A stretch of DNA of 17,112 bases from Methanosarcinales archaeon ex4572_44 (lineage in GTDB: Archaea; Halobacteriota; Methanosarcinia; Methanosarcinales; EX4572-44), in contig NJEL02000033.1 in NCBI GenBank assembly GCA_002254825.2, forward strand, positions 1-17,112. The letters are read 5' to 3'. The translations under genes and the position numbers were made by a program. The notes under the pieces are model-generated. The model was not told the origin of the DNA. It searched no databases and saw nothing but the letters and a program-made list of their open reading frames with translations. This document shows positions 1 to 7,767 of this stretch, piece by piece; the stretch's first letter is position 1; each line of letters opens with the position of its first letter.

Positions 1-1
1 T

Positions 2-88
2 TCAATTAAGGAAGGAAATAAAAAGAAAATACATAATACCGAGGTAATTTCCGAAATCGAAGATGAAATTAAAAGATTGCAGACGTAA
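2..88 (+). CDS. 3' end of an unidentified gene (partial)
   Basis: An open frame enters from the left edge and gives 28 lysine- and glutamate-rich residues ending in KRLQT before a TAA stop. The composition suits the charged tail of a real protein, and the frame is open to the window edge. Nothing in it identifies a family. It may equally be chance, because the frame is short and the start lies outside the window. Confidence 0.35.
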   Translation, partial: SIKEGNKKKIHNTEVISEIEDEIKRLQT

Positions 89-190
89 GCTCGGGTGATA
101 AGAACGAATCGATCAGATATATCAAAGATCGAGAAAATCCTCCTCTCGGACAGATTTACTCGGAGTGCAGGAACGTTTATACTTTCCTAT

Positions 191-220
191 ACCTTTAAAA
201 GGTGACGACAAATAGTATAA
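191..220 (+). promoter_or_regulatory. Putative TATA promoter of the restriction-modification operon, with embedded palindrome
   Basis: The sequence acctttaaaaggt (191-203) contains a TATA-like TTTAAAA about 24-27 bp before the methyltransferase ATG, the usual archaeal TATA-to-start distance, so the transcript may be leaderless. The same 13 bases form a palindrome, six-base arms around one central base, which could be an operator. The AAGGTGA inside it is about 16 bases from the ATG, too far for a normal ribosome binding site. Confidence 0.45.
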
Positions 221-1111
221 ATGGAGAAAGTGAATATGGAAAAGATAGATGTTGACTTTAAAAAAACTTGCTCTTGCAAGGACAATCATATAAATTGTCT
301 CACTGCTAAGGACTGGGTTAAAGGACAGGTTGCTATCTGGGAATTATATTATGAAAAGAGAGATGTTAGGAATAAAGAGATACATCCTGCTGTATTCCCA
401 ATTGCTTTACCTAAAAAATGCATTGAACTTTTTACACATGAAGGCGAATTGGTTTTAGATCCATTTAGTGGTATTGGAACAACTCTTATTGCAGCACGAG
501 ATTTAGGAAGGAATGGAGCTGGATTTGATCTTAACCCTGAATATATTGAGTTTACCAACAAAAGACTCTCTCAATCCAGTATGGATTTTTTCACTGAGAA
601 CACCAAGCAAATTGCAATTTGTGATGACGCAATTAATATTCCCCAGTATCTTGATGAGGAAACTGTAGCATTATGTGTTACTTCCCCTCCTTATGCCAAT
701 ATGTTAAATCATGAAAGATTAAATAAAAGCCTTCGTAGTGACCTTCGAAGAAATAAGCACTATAAGAAGGTTCAGCAATACTCAAATGATCCAAGAGATC
801 TTGGAACAATGAATCTTAAACAGTATATAAAAACGCTTGCAGGGATTTATAAAGAAATATTGCCACTTTTGAAGCCAAAGGCTCATTGTGTGATCAATGT
901 TAACGATTTGTGGGAAAATAACCGTAGATATCCAACCCATAGCTATATTATTGAAGCTATGGAAAAAGTTGGTTACGAGCTTAGAAATATAATTATCTGG
1001 GATAAAAGAAACTTAGTTAATAAAGTTGGTATCTTTGGGTGGCCAAGTAATTACATTACTCTTAGCACAACTTTTGAATATATACTTGATTTCTGGAGAT
1101 CACCATTATGA
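221..1111 (+). CDS. Type II DNA methyltransferase (probably N4-cytosine) of a restriction-modification pair
   Basis: This 296-residue protein should transfer a methyl group from S-adenosylmethionine to DNA and so protect the host from the nuclease encoded next to it. The cofactor motif DPFSGIGTT is at residues 80-88, followed by a typical GFDLNPEY strand (101-108). The catalytic motif TSPPY is at 154-158; a serine before PPY is usual in N4-cytosine enzymes. The cofactor motif comes before the catalytic one, with the rest of the protein after it, so motif order is permuted compared with beta-class enzymes. Its stop overlaps the start of the endonuclease gene (ATGA), so the two are translationally coupled. 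ATG 221 is chosen as the first start after the TATA-like element; ATG 236 is an alternative. It is AT-rich and lacks the base-skew gradient of native genes, consistent with transfer. Base specificity is inferred from the motif and from the partner. Confidence 0.85.
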   Translation: MEKVNMEKIDVDFKKTCSCKDNHINCLTAKDWVKGQVAIWELYYEKRDVRNKEIHPAVFPIALPKKCIELFTHEGELVLDPFSGIGTTLIAARDLGRNGAGFDLNPEYIEFTNKRLSQSSMDFFTENTKQIAICDDAINIPQYLDEETVALCVTSPPYANMLNHERLNKSLRSDLRRNKHYKKVQQYSNDPRDLGTMNLKQYIKTLAGIYKEILPLLKPKAHCVINVNDLWENNRRYPTHSYIIEAMEKVGYELRNIIIWDKRNLVNKVGIFGWPSNYITLSTTFEYILDFWRSPL

Positions 1112-1815
1112 TTGGATATAATAAACTGATACAAAGATTAAAAGTAATAAAAGAGATGGGTTATATTAAAACCCATAGAACTGGGAATACTGGTATTGGT
1201 AAAACATTGGAAGATTTTTTAGGAATAGAGGAAAACAATATACCAGGTCCAAACGCTACAAAGATAGAATTAAAATCCGCAAGGAAAGATGCTATAAGTA
1301 TGCTTACCTTATTTACAAAATCTCCCCTTCCACCAAAAGTAAATTCTGTTTTATTAGAAAGGTTTGGTTATGAGTCTGCACGAAAAAATAAAAGAAAAGA
1401 GTTGCATACCACTGTTAATGCAAGAGAATTTAATACACTTAAAGGGAAGCCATGTTTTAAAATTGACATACAAAAAGACGGTGTAAATCTCGTAACTATT
1501 AAGGGCGAGATCGTAGGTTATTGGGATAAAGAGACACTAAAGAACTCTTTTGAAAGAAAACTTCCAAAATTGCTATATGTAAAGGCAGAAACGAAAGGTA
1601 AAGGCTCTAATGAGGAATTTTGGTTCAATGAAGCATGGTTATTAAGCGGTTTTAACTTTGATAATTTTGTTCGTTTGTTGAACGAAGGGGTTATCCTTGT
1701 AGATATACGTATTGGGCAATACCCAGATGGTAGACCGCATGACCATGGAACAGGATTTAGACTTTTACCTGACAAGTTAGATTCATGCCTTACCCATAGA
1801 GAAAGTATAATGTGA
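1108..1815 (+). CDS. MvaI/BcnI-family type II restriction endonuclease
   Basis: This 235-residue protein matches the MvaI/BcnI restriction endonuclease family, whose characterised members cut CC-W-GG or CC-S-GG sites as monomers. The family block is near the N-terminus: RTGNTGIGKTLEDFLGIEENN (24-44), then KIELKSARK (52-60), where E54 and K56 fit the E-x-K catalytic pair, then LTLFTKSPLPP. The length is close to that of the family. It starts inside the stop codon of the methyltransferase gene, so both proteins are made from one message, methylase first, the usual safe order. The C-terminus ends in a region rich in R, H and D (PDGRPHDHGTGFR). Only 14 bases separate its stop from the hdrA start. 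The target site is expected to be a CC-N-GG variant, but that is inference from the family. Confidence 0.85.
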   Translation: MIGYNKLIQRLKVIKEMGYIKTHRTGNTGIGKTLEDFLGIEENNIPGPNATKIELKSARKDAISMLTLFTKSPLPPKVNSVLLERFGYESARKNKRKELHTTVNAREFNTLKGKPCFKIDIQKDGVNLVTIKGEIVGYWDKETLKNSFERKLPKLLYVKAETKGKGSNEEFWFNEAWLLSGFNFDNFVRLLNEGVILVDIRIGQYPDGRPHDHGTGFRLLPDKLDSCLTHRESIM

Positions 1816-1818
1816 GGG

Positions 1819-1823
1819 GGTGA
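1819..1823 (+). promoter_or_regulatory. Ribosome binding site for hdrA
   Basis: GGTGA lies six bases before ATG 1830 and fixes that start. This strong site survives although the reading frame behind it is broken, which suggests that the disruption is recent or artefactual. Confidence 0.6.
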
Positions 1824-1829
1824 AGAATA

Positions 1830-3700
1830 ATGGAAACGATGAGTGATGATAAAATTGGTGTGTATCTTTGCAGGTGTGGTGGCAATATCGGAGATGTTGT
1901 TGATCTTGGGAATGTTGTGAGTGAGGTCTCTGGAATGGAGTGGTCGTGTTGTGATTGGTGCGTGTTCTCCAAAGTTGCACCTTGAGACGTTTCGTTCTAT
2001 GGTGCGGGAGGCTGGTGTTAATCCGTTGCTTCTTGAGATCACCAATATCCGTGAGCAGTGTTCGTGGGTGCATGAAGACCCTGTAGAGGCTACAAGAAAA
2101 GCTGTGGGTCTCGTTAAGGGTGCCGTTTCACGGATGGAGAATCTTGAATCGTTGGAGCCTACTCTCAAGGATTTGAAGGATGGTGTACTCGTTGTTGGTG
2201 GTGGTATTGCTGGGATCACAGCAGCACTTGAGCTGGCTGATGAACGAGAGGTTGTTCTGATCGAGAAGAAGGAGTATATCGGTGGGCAGATGATCGGTCT
2301 ATCAAAGACGTTCCCGACGTTTGATTGCTCACAGTGTATCCTCACCCCACGAATGGTGGACGTCTTCAACCACCCTAATATTACGCTGTACACTCAGACA
2401 GAGGTTGTGTCGGTCGATGGGAATGTTGGAGATTTCAATGTGACCCTGCGCCGCATGCCGCGCTTTGTTGACGTGGAACTGTGTAACGCATGCGGCAGGT
2501 GTGCCAGAGAATGCCCCGAGGATGCGATCAGCCTGCCCTTTGCTCAGGCTATCCCGCAGGCATACATCATCGATAAGGATATATGCAGCGAGTGTGGTCT
2601 CTGCGAAGAGGCGTGTGCAGTAGGTGCGATCAAACTCGATGAAGAACCAGAAGATATAATAGGATCTCGCAACCTTAACCACGGAAACAAACACTGCTCA
2701 CGAGTATGCTGCCTCTACTCTCAGAAACAGGCGCAGTTACTCCTAAAAATGAATCCTGCTGCAAGTGTGACAATATTCTACATTGATATGCGATCAGCAG
2801 GAAGACGCATGGAAGAACTCTATTATCACACACAGGAAGTTGGAGTTAAGTTTGTCCGTGGACAAGTTGCAGAGATAAACCCACAAAAGGATGGTAAACT
2901 TGAAATACGCTACGAAGACACACTACTTGGCGATATAGGGCAAGACGAATTCGACATGGTTGTTCTCTGCCCATCACTAGAACCCTCCAAGGGATCACGC
3001 GGGATCGCATCCCAACTGAACATCCCCATCGGAAGCGACGGTTTCATCGAAGAGAAACACGTCAAGATCGACCCAGTGAACACCCTGAACCAAGGCGTCT
3101 TTGCAGCAGGATGCGCCATCGGACCAAAAGACATCCACGACTCCGTCACAGAAGCGATGGGTGCCGCACACAAAATCTCAAGATTCATAGGAAAGGGAAC
3201 AATCTCAATATCACCCGAAAAACCAATAATCACTGACAAATGCAAGAGCTGCGGAACCTGCATCGAAGAATGCCCATACGACGCACTCACAGACAGAAGA
3301 AATCCTAACAGCGGGCACAGGCGTGATCGCATACATCGACCCACCAGCATACGCCGCAGCCGACCTCGCAGGCGTAAACAGAACCCAATACTCACCACAG
3401 ATCAGATTCGTCCAAGTCCCATCAATCCACATACTCGACACAGACATAGTGAACCACGCCTACGAGAGCGGAGCAAGCGGAGTTATGCTGATCGAAGGCA
3501 CAACAGACGAGAAACTCACCTCACGATCAAAAAACCTCTACAACCAACTCAAAAAAGAGACAAAAAAACACAAAAAACCAATCAGATACTCACACATCGA
3601 AACAGCACAACACGAAAAACTGACAAACCTCTTGAACGTCTTCGCCAAACAAGCAACAACACGAAAAACAAAAGACACAAAAGAGAAAACAAAGACGTGA
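1830..3700 (+). pseudogene. hdrA: HdrA-like heterodisulfide reductase subunit A with degenerate MvhD-like tail, broken into three frames
   Basis: HdrA is the FAD and iron-sulfur subunit that bifurcates electrons in soluble Hdr complexes of methanogens and relatives. Frame A (1830 to about 1925) has the N-terminal GVYLCRCGGNI. Frame B (about 1921-3290) has RVVIGACSPKLH, the FAD-binding VVGGGIAGITAALELA, GGQMIGLSKTFPTFDCSQC, ferredoxin motifs CNACGRCARECP and CSECGLCEEAC, the CSRVCC motif, the AAGCAIGPKDI block and a third motif CKSCGTCIEECPYDAL. Frame C (about 3297-3700) is an MvhD-like tail. Against the family as I know it, three pieces are missing: about 30 residues with the MCSEPGQ cysteine (frame change), about 60-70 residues with the IIVATG strand between EEPEDI and GSRN (in frame), and the expected next ferredoxin motif (frame change). 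It is probably inactive, unless these are assembly errors. The start is fixed by the GGTGA site. The coding strand is G+T-rich early and A+C-rich late. Confidence 0.85.
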
Positions 3701-3749
3701 AAGAAGAACACACCTTTCACACATATTTTTAGAGAATAGCGGAAGGATA

Positions 3750-3784
3750 AGTTTTTTTATTTCTTTGCAGGCTTATCATTCCAC
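3750..3784 (+). promoter_or_regulatory. Promoter of taw2
   Basis: A T-rich TATA-like box (tttttttat, 3752-3760) lies about 29 bases before ATG 3785, and no Shine-Dalgarno sequence precedes the ATG. This fits a leaderless archaeal transcript. The base skew switches here from the A+C-rich hdrA end to G+T-rich. Confidence 0.45.
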
Positions 3785-4599
3785 ATGACAAGTATGCTTA
3801 CGTCTCTTTTAAAGGGCCGTGTTTCCAGTGATGAGTTGGCTCTCTTGCCTCGTGGCTGGCGTATCATTGGTGATGCGATTATCGTTCGAGAGAAGATAGG
3901 TGTTGGTTCGTGGGGCTTGGTTGGAGAAGCTCTCCTCGATATCTATCCACGGTGTCGATACGTGTTACTTGACCACGGTACTCGTGGTGTCTTCAGGGAG
4001 CCTGAAAGGGAGGTGATTGCAGCCCGTGGTACAATCAACTCTTTTGAGACGATTCATGTGGAAAATGGTTGCCGTTTCAAGCTTGACACGATGCATATCA
4101 GCTTTTCACAAGGTAATTTCTATGAAAAACAGAGGTTAACGAGTCTTTGTCGGGACGAAGTTGTTCTTGACATGTTTGCTGGCATCGGATACTTCACCAT
4201 CCCAATCGCCGCACACTCGATCGCAAAGAGGGTGGTTGCTATCGAAATTAACCCTCTTGCATACAGGTATCTTGAGGAGAACATTCGGTTGAACCGAGTT
4301 GAAGATCGAGTTGAGACGATCCTGGGCGATTGCAGCAGGCTATCGCCCATCGATGCGGCAGACAGGGTGATCATGGGCTACCTCTCATCACAACAGTATC
4401 TCGGTTCAGGTATCAGTGCGCTGAGAAGTGGCGGAGTCCTCCATTATCATGAAGCCGTCCCAGAACCACTCTATCCAACTCGCCCAAATGAACGCATAAA
4501 AGAGGTTGTATTCGAGCTTGGACGTCACTCACAACAAGACGAGTGAAGAAATACTCACCAGGCGTGCTGCACTCGGTAACAGATGCACGAATCAATTAG
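3785..4599 (+). pseudogene. taw2: Taw2/TYW2-type tRNA(Phe) wyosine aminocarboxypropyltransferase, frameshifted near its C-terminus
   Basis: Taw2 transfers the 3-amino-3-carboxypropyl group of S-adenosylmethionine to 4-demethylwyosine at position 37 of tRNA(Phe). The Met-10/Trm5-like fold shows LPRGWRIIGD (21-30), VHVENGCRFKLD, FSQGNFYEKQR, the cofactor loop VVLDMFAGIGYFTIP, and DRVIMGYL followed by GGVLHYHEAVP. DRVIMGY rather than the NLP-type motif of Trm5 is why I call it Taw2, not the m1G37 methyltransferase. The first frame stops at 4546 after ELGRHSQQDE. The conserved ending KKYSPGVLHSVTDARI follows at once in another frame and runs to a TAG at 4597-4599. A loss of 3n+1 bases near 4520-4535 explains this, and a few residues also seem to be missing there. 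The truncated product of 253 residues may be unstable. ATG 3797 is an alternative start. Confidence 0.8.
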
Positions 4600-4738
4600 G
4601 CTTGGGGGCCGTCAAGTTACTCTGGTGTTGCGCTTTCCTGAGTTTTGACGTCCAGTATTCTATCTTTCTTGTTAGAAATGCGAGTATTCATTGGTGTGTC
4701 TTGTATTTTCCCTTTAGGTTGCTTACTCTGTAAGTAAC

Positions 4739-4761
4739 CCTTGATTACTACGCAATCAAGG
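4739..4761. repeat. Inverted repeat with 8-bp arms and 7-base loop
   Basis: CCTTGATT (4739-4746) pairs with AATCAAGG (4754-4761). It lies inside the dead transposase reading and creates the adjacent TAG TAA stops on the minus strand. No T-tract follows, so a terminator role is doubtful. Confidence 0.5.
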
Positions 4762-4854
4762 TTGTAAAATAGGCGTATAATTTGATTTTGTTCCGATATG
4801 AGACAGTTTTAGATTTCAAACGATCATACACATCCCCCATATCATCTTGAATAT

Positions 4855-4873
4855 GATCCAGTTTCGCTGGATC
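4855..4873. repeat. Inverted repeat GATCCAG-TTTCG-CTGGATC
   Basis: Two perfect 7-base arms flank a 5-base loop, at the edge of the recognisable transposase remnant. The function is unknown. It could be a small hairpin or relate to the nearby cassette boundary. Confidence 0.45.
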
Positions 4874-4970
4874 TCGTCAGATTTAAGAAAACAATATAGG
4901 TAGTTTGACACAGGTCTTTCTGAAACGGGCTGCAACACACCATGGAAAGTTTACAACTCCAACGCATCAT

Positions 4971-5019
4971 AAATATAATATATCATAAAATCTATGTAAT
5001 CCATCTGATTTGCTGAGGT
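4971..5019 (+). promoter_or_regulatory. Promoter and ribosome binding site of the nurA-herA operon
   Basis: A TATA-like box AAATATAATA (4971-4980) predicts a transcription start near 5000. GAGGT (5015-5019) lies five bases before ATG 5025 and decides that start over the upstream TTG at 5010. It is the only promoter-like element seen for the following five tightly packed genes. Confidence 0.5.
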
Positions 5020-5024
5020 TGAGT

Positions 5025-6041
5025 ATGGAGAATTTCAATAAATTATTCTTTCATCCATCATTTAATGACACAATTGAAGAACTTAGCAGATTGAACGTCC
5101 AACTGCCTCCAAACCCTTCATATCAGGAGATGGATTTTCATTTGAATACCTATCCGCAGAATGGTAAACTAATTTCGAAAATTGAGGATATTAAAAGTTA
5201 TTCACTTAGTCCTAAAAAAGGAGAAAAACTTGCACGCAGCAATATCACTCTTTGTGCATATGATGAATCAATAAACAAATTCTCAGGATTAGAGGGAGCT
5301 GCATTTTTAACGTCTCATTCTTTGATAGTTCATCACAAAAATGATTATCTTCCCCTGAATCTTTTAACATTTTATTTTTATACTAGAGCTGAATCATTCT
5401 CTAAAAATTCCCCTTTGATTAAATACTCACAAGACCCTGAAACGGATTCAAAGAAAGACTATGTAAATGACCGTCACAAGTTCATAGTTGATAATACACC
5501 GAATAATTCAATACTGTTTGTAGATGGCCCACTGATAGGCGGAGAAATAAGTTCATACACGCTTAAATTAAATAATGAATTATTAAAAAAGAATGTTGTC
5601 CCCCTGTTTTTTGTAAAAAATAGTAATAGCAATTTGGTAACGGACAATATTGAAGAATTGACAGGAAACTATAACTCTGATATGCATTGGGCGTATAGGA
5701 GTTTAAAAACTGGAGAGAGAACTAATCTATTCAAATATGTTGATCAATTCAACGAACGAAATGCAAAAATATTCTGTTATCTAAAAGCGTTCAATGTTAG
5801 CCCTCAAAGAGTTGAAATACACTCTAGTACTTTTGAAAAACATTCTAATCAGCTTCCAGATTTATTGGACTTAGTGTACTATCTATTACTAGTTCAAGGC
5901 GATTTGAAAAATCCTCAAATCCGATCAATCAGTATTGCAGAAAAATACGCTAGAGCCACATTGAACTTAATTGACATTGATAAGTTAATGAAAAGTTCGG
6001 GAATAATACCAACAATGAACCAAGAAAGATTTGGGTGGTGA
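5025..6041 (+). CDS. nurA: NurA-like nuclease
   Basis: NurA is a manganese-dependent 5'-3' single-strand exonuclease and endonuclease that works with the HerA pump in archaeal end resection. This protein has 338 residues, near the length of archaeal NurA. It shows the first acidic motif as CAYDES (D80), the second as ILFVDGPLIGGE (D167), a later VEIHSSTFEKH stretch, and a C-terminal block PQIRSISIAEKYARATL like the NurA ending that precedes the last helix. The serine-glutamate reading after D80 differs from the usual D-G-S, so it is a divergent member. It is the first gene of a five-gene operon, and its stop is four bases from the herA start, as expected for partners made together. It is AT-rich and lacks the native base-skew gradient. 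The nuclease role is inferred from these motifs and from its HerA neighbour. Confidence 0.72.
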   Translation: MENFNKLFFHPSFNDTIEELSRLNVQLPPNPSYQEMDFHLNTYPQNGKLISKIEDIKSYSLSPKKGEKLARSNITLCAYDESINKFSGLEGAAFLTSHSLIVHHKNDYLPLNLLTFYFYTRAESFSKNSPLIKYSQDPETDSKKDYVNDRHKFIVDNTPNNSILFVDGPLIGGEISSYTLKLNNELLKKNVVPLFFVKNSNSNLVTDNIEELTGNYNSDMHWAYRSLKTGERTNLFKYVDQFNERNAKIFCYLKAFNVSPQRVEIHSSTFEKHSNQLPDLLDLVYYLLLVQGDLKNPQIRSISIAEKYARATLNLIDIDKLMKSSGIIPTMNQERFGW

Positions 6042-6045
6042 AAAG

Positions 6046-7617
6046 ATGACATGGATTGTATTAGGGGAAAAAAATGGAAAAATAATGTTAGTTTCAAAAA
6101 ATAATGTTACTGGGTTATTACCAAAAGGGTCATATCTTACCGTTGAAGATAATGATAGTAAATTTATTTTAAGAGTAGATGGCACTTATCAACAAGAACC
6201 GTATTCACCCTCACCCATGGTTATTGATATGGATCTGTCACCATTAAACCCCGACCAAAAGTGTCAAAACATTATTACGGCCTACAGAGTGAAAGATATA
6301 TCAAATCGTTCAGATGGTTTAATTGATTATATAAAACCACAATTACTTGCAAGGCGTTCAAATCAAGAAGAGATTGACCTTGCGTTGGGTGCCACAGGAA
6401 CAGGCCCTCAAGTATTTATTGCAACAGTGCATTCGGGGCAAAATCAACTTTTAACTGATGACGAAAATAAGCTTATGACCACAAGATTGCCTAACGATAT
6501 GTTTTTCCATCAGATGTTGATTTGTGGAAAAACTGGTAGTGGAAAAACAGTAGCTACAAAATATTTAGCTCAATATTTTATTGAAGAATTGGAAGGTGCG
6601 GTTTTAGCAATAAATGTTAAAGATGTGGATTTTTTAAAAATGGACAAACCCTCTGTTACTAACAGCCCACAGGTTTTAGAAGAATGGAAAACTCTTGGAC
6701 AAAAGGCCAGTGGAATCGATAATTTCATTGTGTATTATCCAGCTAACACAAATATTAGACCTACTAAAGGGGTCACCCAAGATGTTTGTCAGAGAATCAC
6801 CTTGAATGTTAGAGAGATAGAACCTGAATCGTTAACTGGATTATTACAGGGAATAACTGATGCAGGGGCACAAAATTTACCTAATATTTTTAGATGGTGG
6901 CAAGAAGACAAGATAGATAGAGGGAATGAAGAGGACTTTACATTCAGTAATTTTGTCAAATATTTCCAAAAAGCTCAGGATGACAAGTACCATTTCCGCA
7001 CTTTAAATAGTCGAGGCGACGAGTTAGAAATAACACTCCATGCCGGAACGTACAACAATATTCTTAGAAACTTGGATAATGTTGTAGATTTTTTCGATAA
7101 TGAAAACGCTAAATCGTTGGACTATGACGATATTTTGCAACATGGAAAAATGTCTGTAATCGATGTGGCATCGAAAAACGGAGTGCAATTTGGTTCAATA
7201 GTTTTAAGACATTTATTAAATCAGATAGTATCCGCTAAAAGTGAGCAAAGATCAACAGTCCCCATATTGATAATCATTGATGAAGTCCATCAATTTTACA
7301 ATTCAAATGCTTCCAACGAAGCATTAGGCGATTTAGATACAATTTGTAGAACTGGAAGAAGCCAAAAAATAGGAGTAATTTTTTCTTCTCAAAATCCTAC
7401 AGACATACCAAGAGGGTTATCTTCTGTTATTAATACTAAAATATTTTTTAAATCTGATGCAGCAGCAGCAAAATCACATGGCATTCTTATCAGTTCTGAT
7501 GAAATGGAGAGCCTGAAAAAGGGTTTTGCGGCGGCATCAATACATGAGTTACCTCAATTGAAACTTTTAAAGTTCCCAATGGCATTTGCAGGAGTTTTCG
7601 AAAAAGAGGTGAAGTGA
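6046..7617 (+). CDS. herA: HerA-like hexameric DNA-translocating ATPase
   Basis: HerA forms a ring that pumps double-stranded DNA, normally docked onto NurA. This 523-residue protein has a beta-rich N-terminal region (about 1-100) in the place of the HAS barrel, Walker A GKTGSGKT (161-168), Walker B PILIIIDEVH with D412 and E413, a TGRS arginine motif (436-439) and the sensor stretch VIFSSQNPTDIP. This set is typical of the FtsK-HerA superfamily. An ATG at 6046, four bases after the nurA stop and preceded by GGTGGTGA, is preferred over TTG 6031, which would overlap nurA. Its stop abuts the next ATG with no gap. Chromosomal archaeal herA often lies with mre11, rad50 and nurA; here it lies with a divergent SMC-like gene instead, so it is probably a second, mobile copy rather than the housekeeping one. 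Confidence 0.9.
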   Translation: MTWIVLGEKNGKIMLVSKNNVTGLLPKGSYLTVEDNDSKFILRVDGTYQQEPYSPSPMVIDMDLSPLNPDQKCQNIITAYRVKDISNRSDGLIDYIKPQLLARRSNQEEIDLALGATGTGPQVFIATVHSGQNQLLTDDENKLMTTRLPNDMFFHQMLICGKTGSGKTVATKYLAQYFIEELEGAVLAINVKDVDFLKMDKPSVTNSPQVLEEWKTLGQKASGIDNFIVYYPANTNIRPTKGVTQDVCQRITLNVREIEPESLTGLLQGITDAGAQNLPNIFRWWQEDKIDRGNEEDFTFSNFVKYFQKAQDDKYHFRTLNSRGDELEITLHAGTYNNILRNLDNVVDFFDNENAKSLDYDDILQHGKMSVIDVASKNGVQFGSIVLRHLLNQIVSAKSEQRSTVPILIIIDEVHQFYNSNASNEALGDLDTICRTGRSQKIGVIFSSQNPTDIPRGLSSVINTKIFFKSDAAAAKSHGILISSDEMESLKKGFAAASIHELPQLKLLKFPMAFAGVFEKEVK

Positions 7618-7767
7618 ATGAACGAGGAATCAATTGTTTCGTTTTTTGATGCATTATTGGATGATGAAACAGAGAAAAAAATTATAAAATTAATATCTAA
7701 AGGTTTGAGCGAAGATGAAATGATAGAGATTCTACTCGGAATTAAAAACGAAGAGGAATGCCTATGA
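7618..7767 (+). CDS. 49-residue acidic protein of the nurA-herA operon
   Basis: The start codon follows the herA stop directly and the stop overlaps the SMC-like gene start as ATGA, so it is almost certainly translated as part of the operon. The protein is rich in E, D, I and L with only one cysteine, near the end, and looks like two or three helices with no membrane segment (DDETEKKIIKLISKGL, then SEDEMIEILLGIKN). I do not recognise a family. Small acidic proteins in such a place can be adaptors or inhibitors that bridge a motor and its partner, but nothing in the sequence proves that. A spurious frame is unlikely because both junctions are exact. Confidence 0.75.
   Translation: MNEESIVSFFDALLDDETEKKIIKLISKGLSEDEMIEILLGIKNEEECL

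Larger units (their letters stand above)
4592..4873 (-). mobile_element. Transposase remnant, C-terminal part
   Basis: Read on the minus strand, a single frame gives KLDHIQDDMGDVYDRLKSK, then TVSYRNKIKLYAYFTTLIA, two stops (TAG TAA), YRVSNLKGKYKTHQ, one more stop, then ILAFLTRKIEYWTSKLRK to a TGA at 4594-4592. The blocks resemble the C-terminal half of archaeal DDE transposases, in which a region like VLKSKSVSYRDKI is followed by the end segment with KYKT and a terminal helix. In-frame stops and shortened spacing show that it is dead. It may extend right to about 4960, where I cannot follow homology. It lies on the same strand as the N-terminal remnant at 11780-12130, and together they look like two parts of one element. 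The family assignment is from memory and approximate. Confidence 0.6.

Noticed and set aside
3785..4546. Trm5 (tRNA m1G37 methyltransferase)
   Set aside because: The DRVIMGY and HYHE motifs fit Taw2 and not the NLP-type active site of Trm5.
4506..4733. A 75-codon plus-strand open frame after taw2
   Set aside because: It overlaps the taw2 frameshift and the minus-strand transposase remnant, starts without a ribosome site and resembles nothing.
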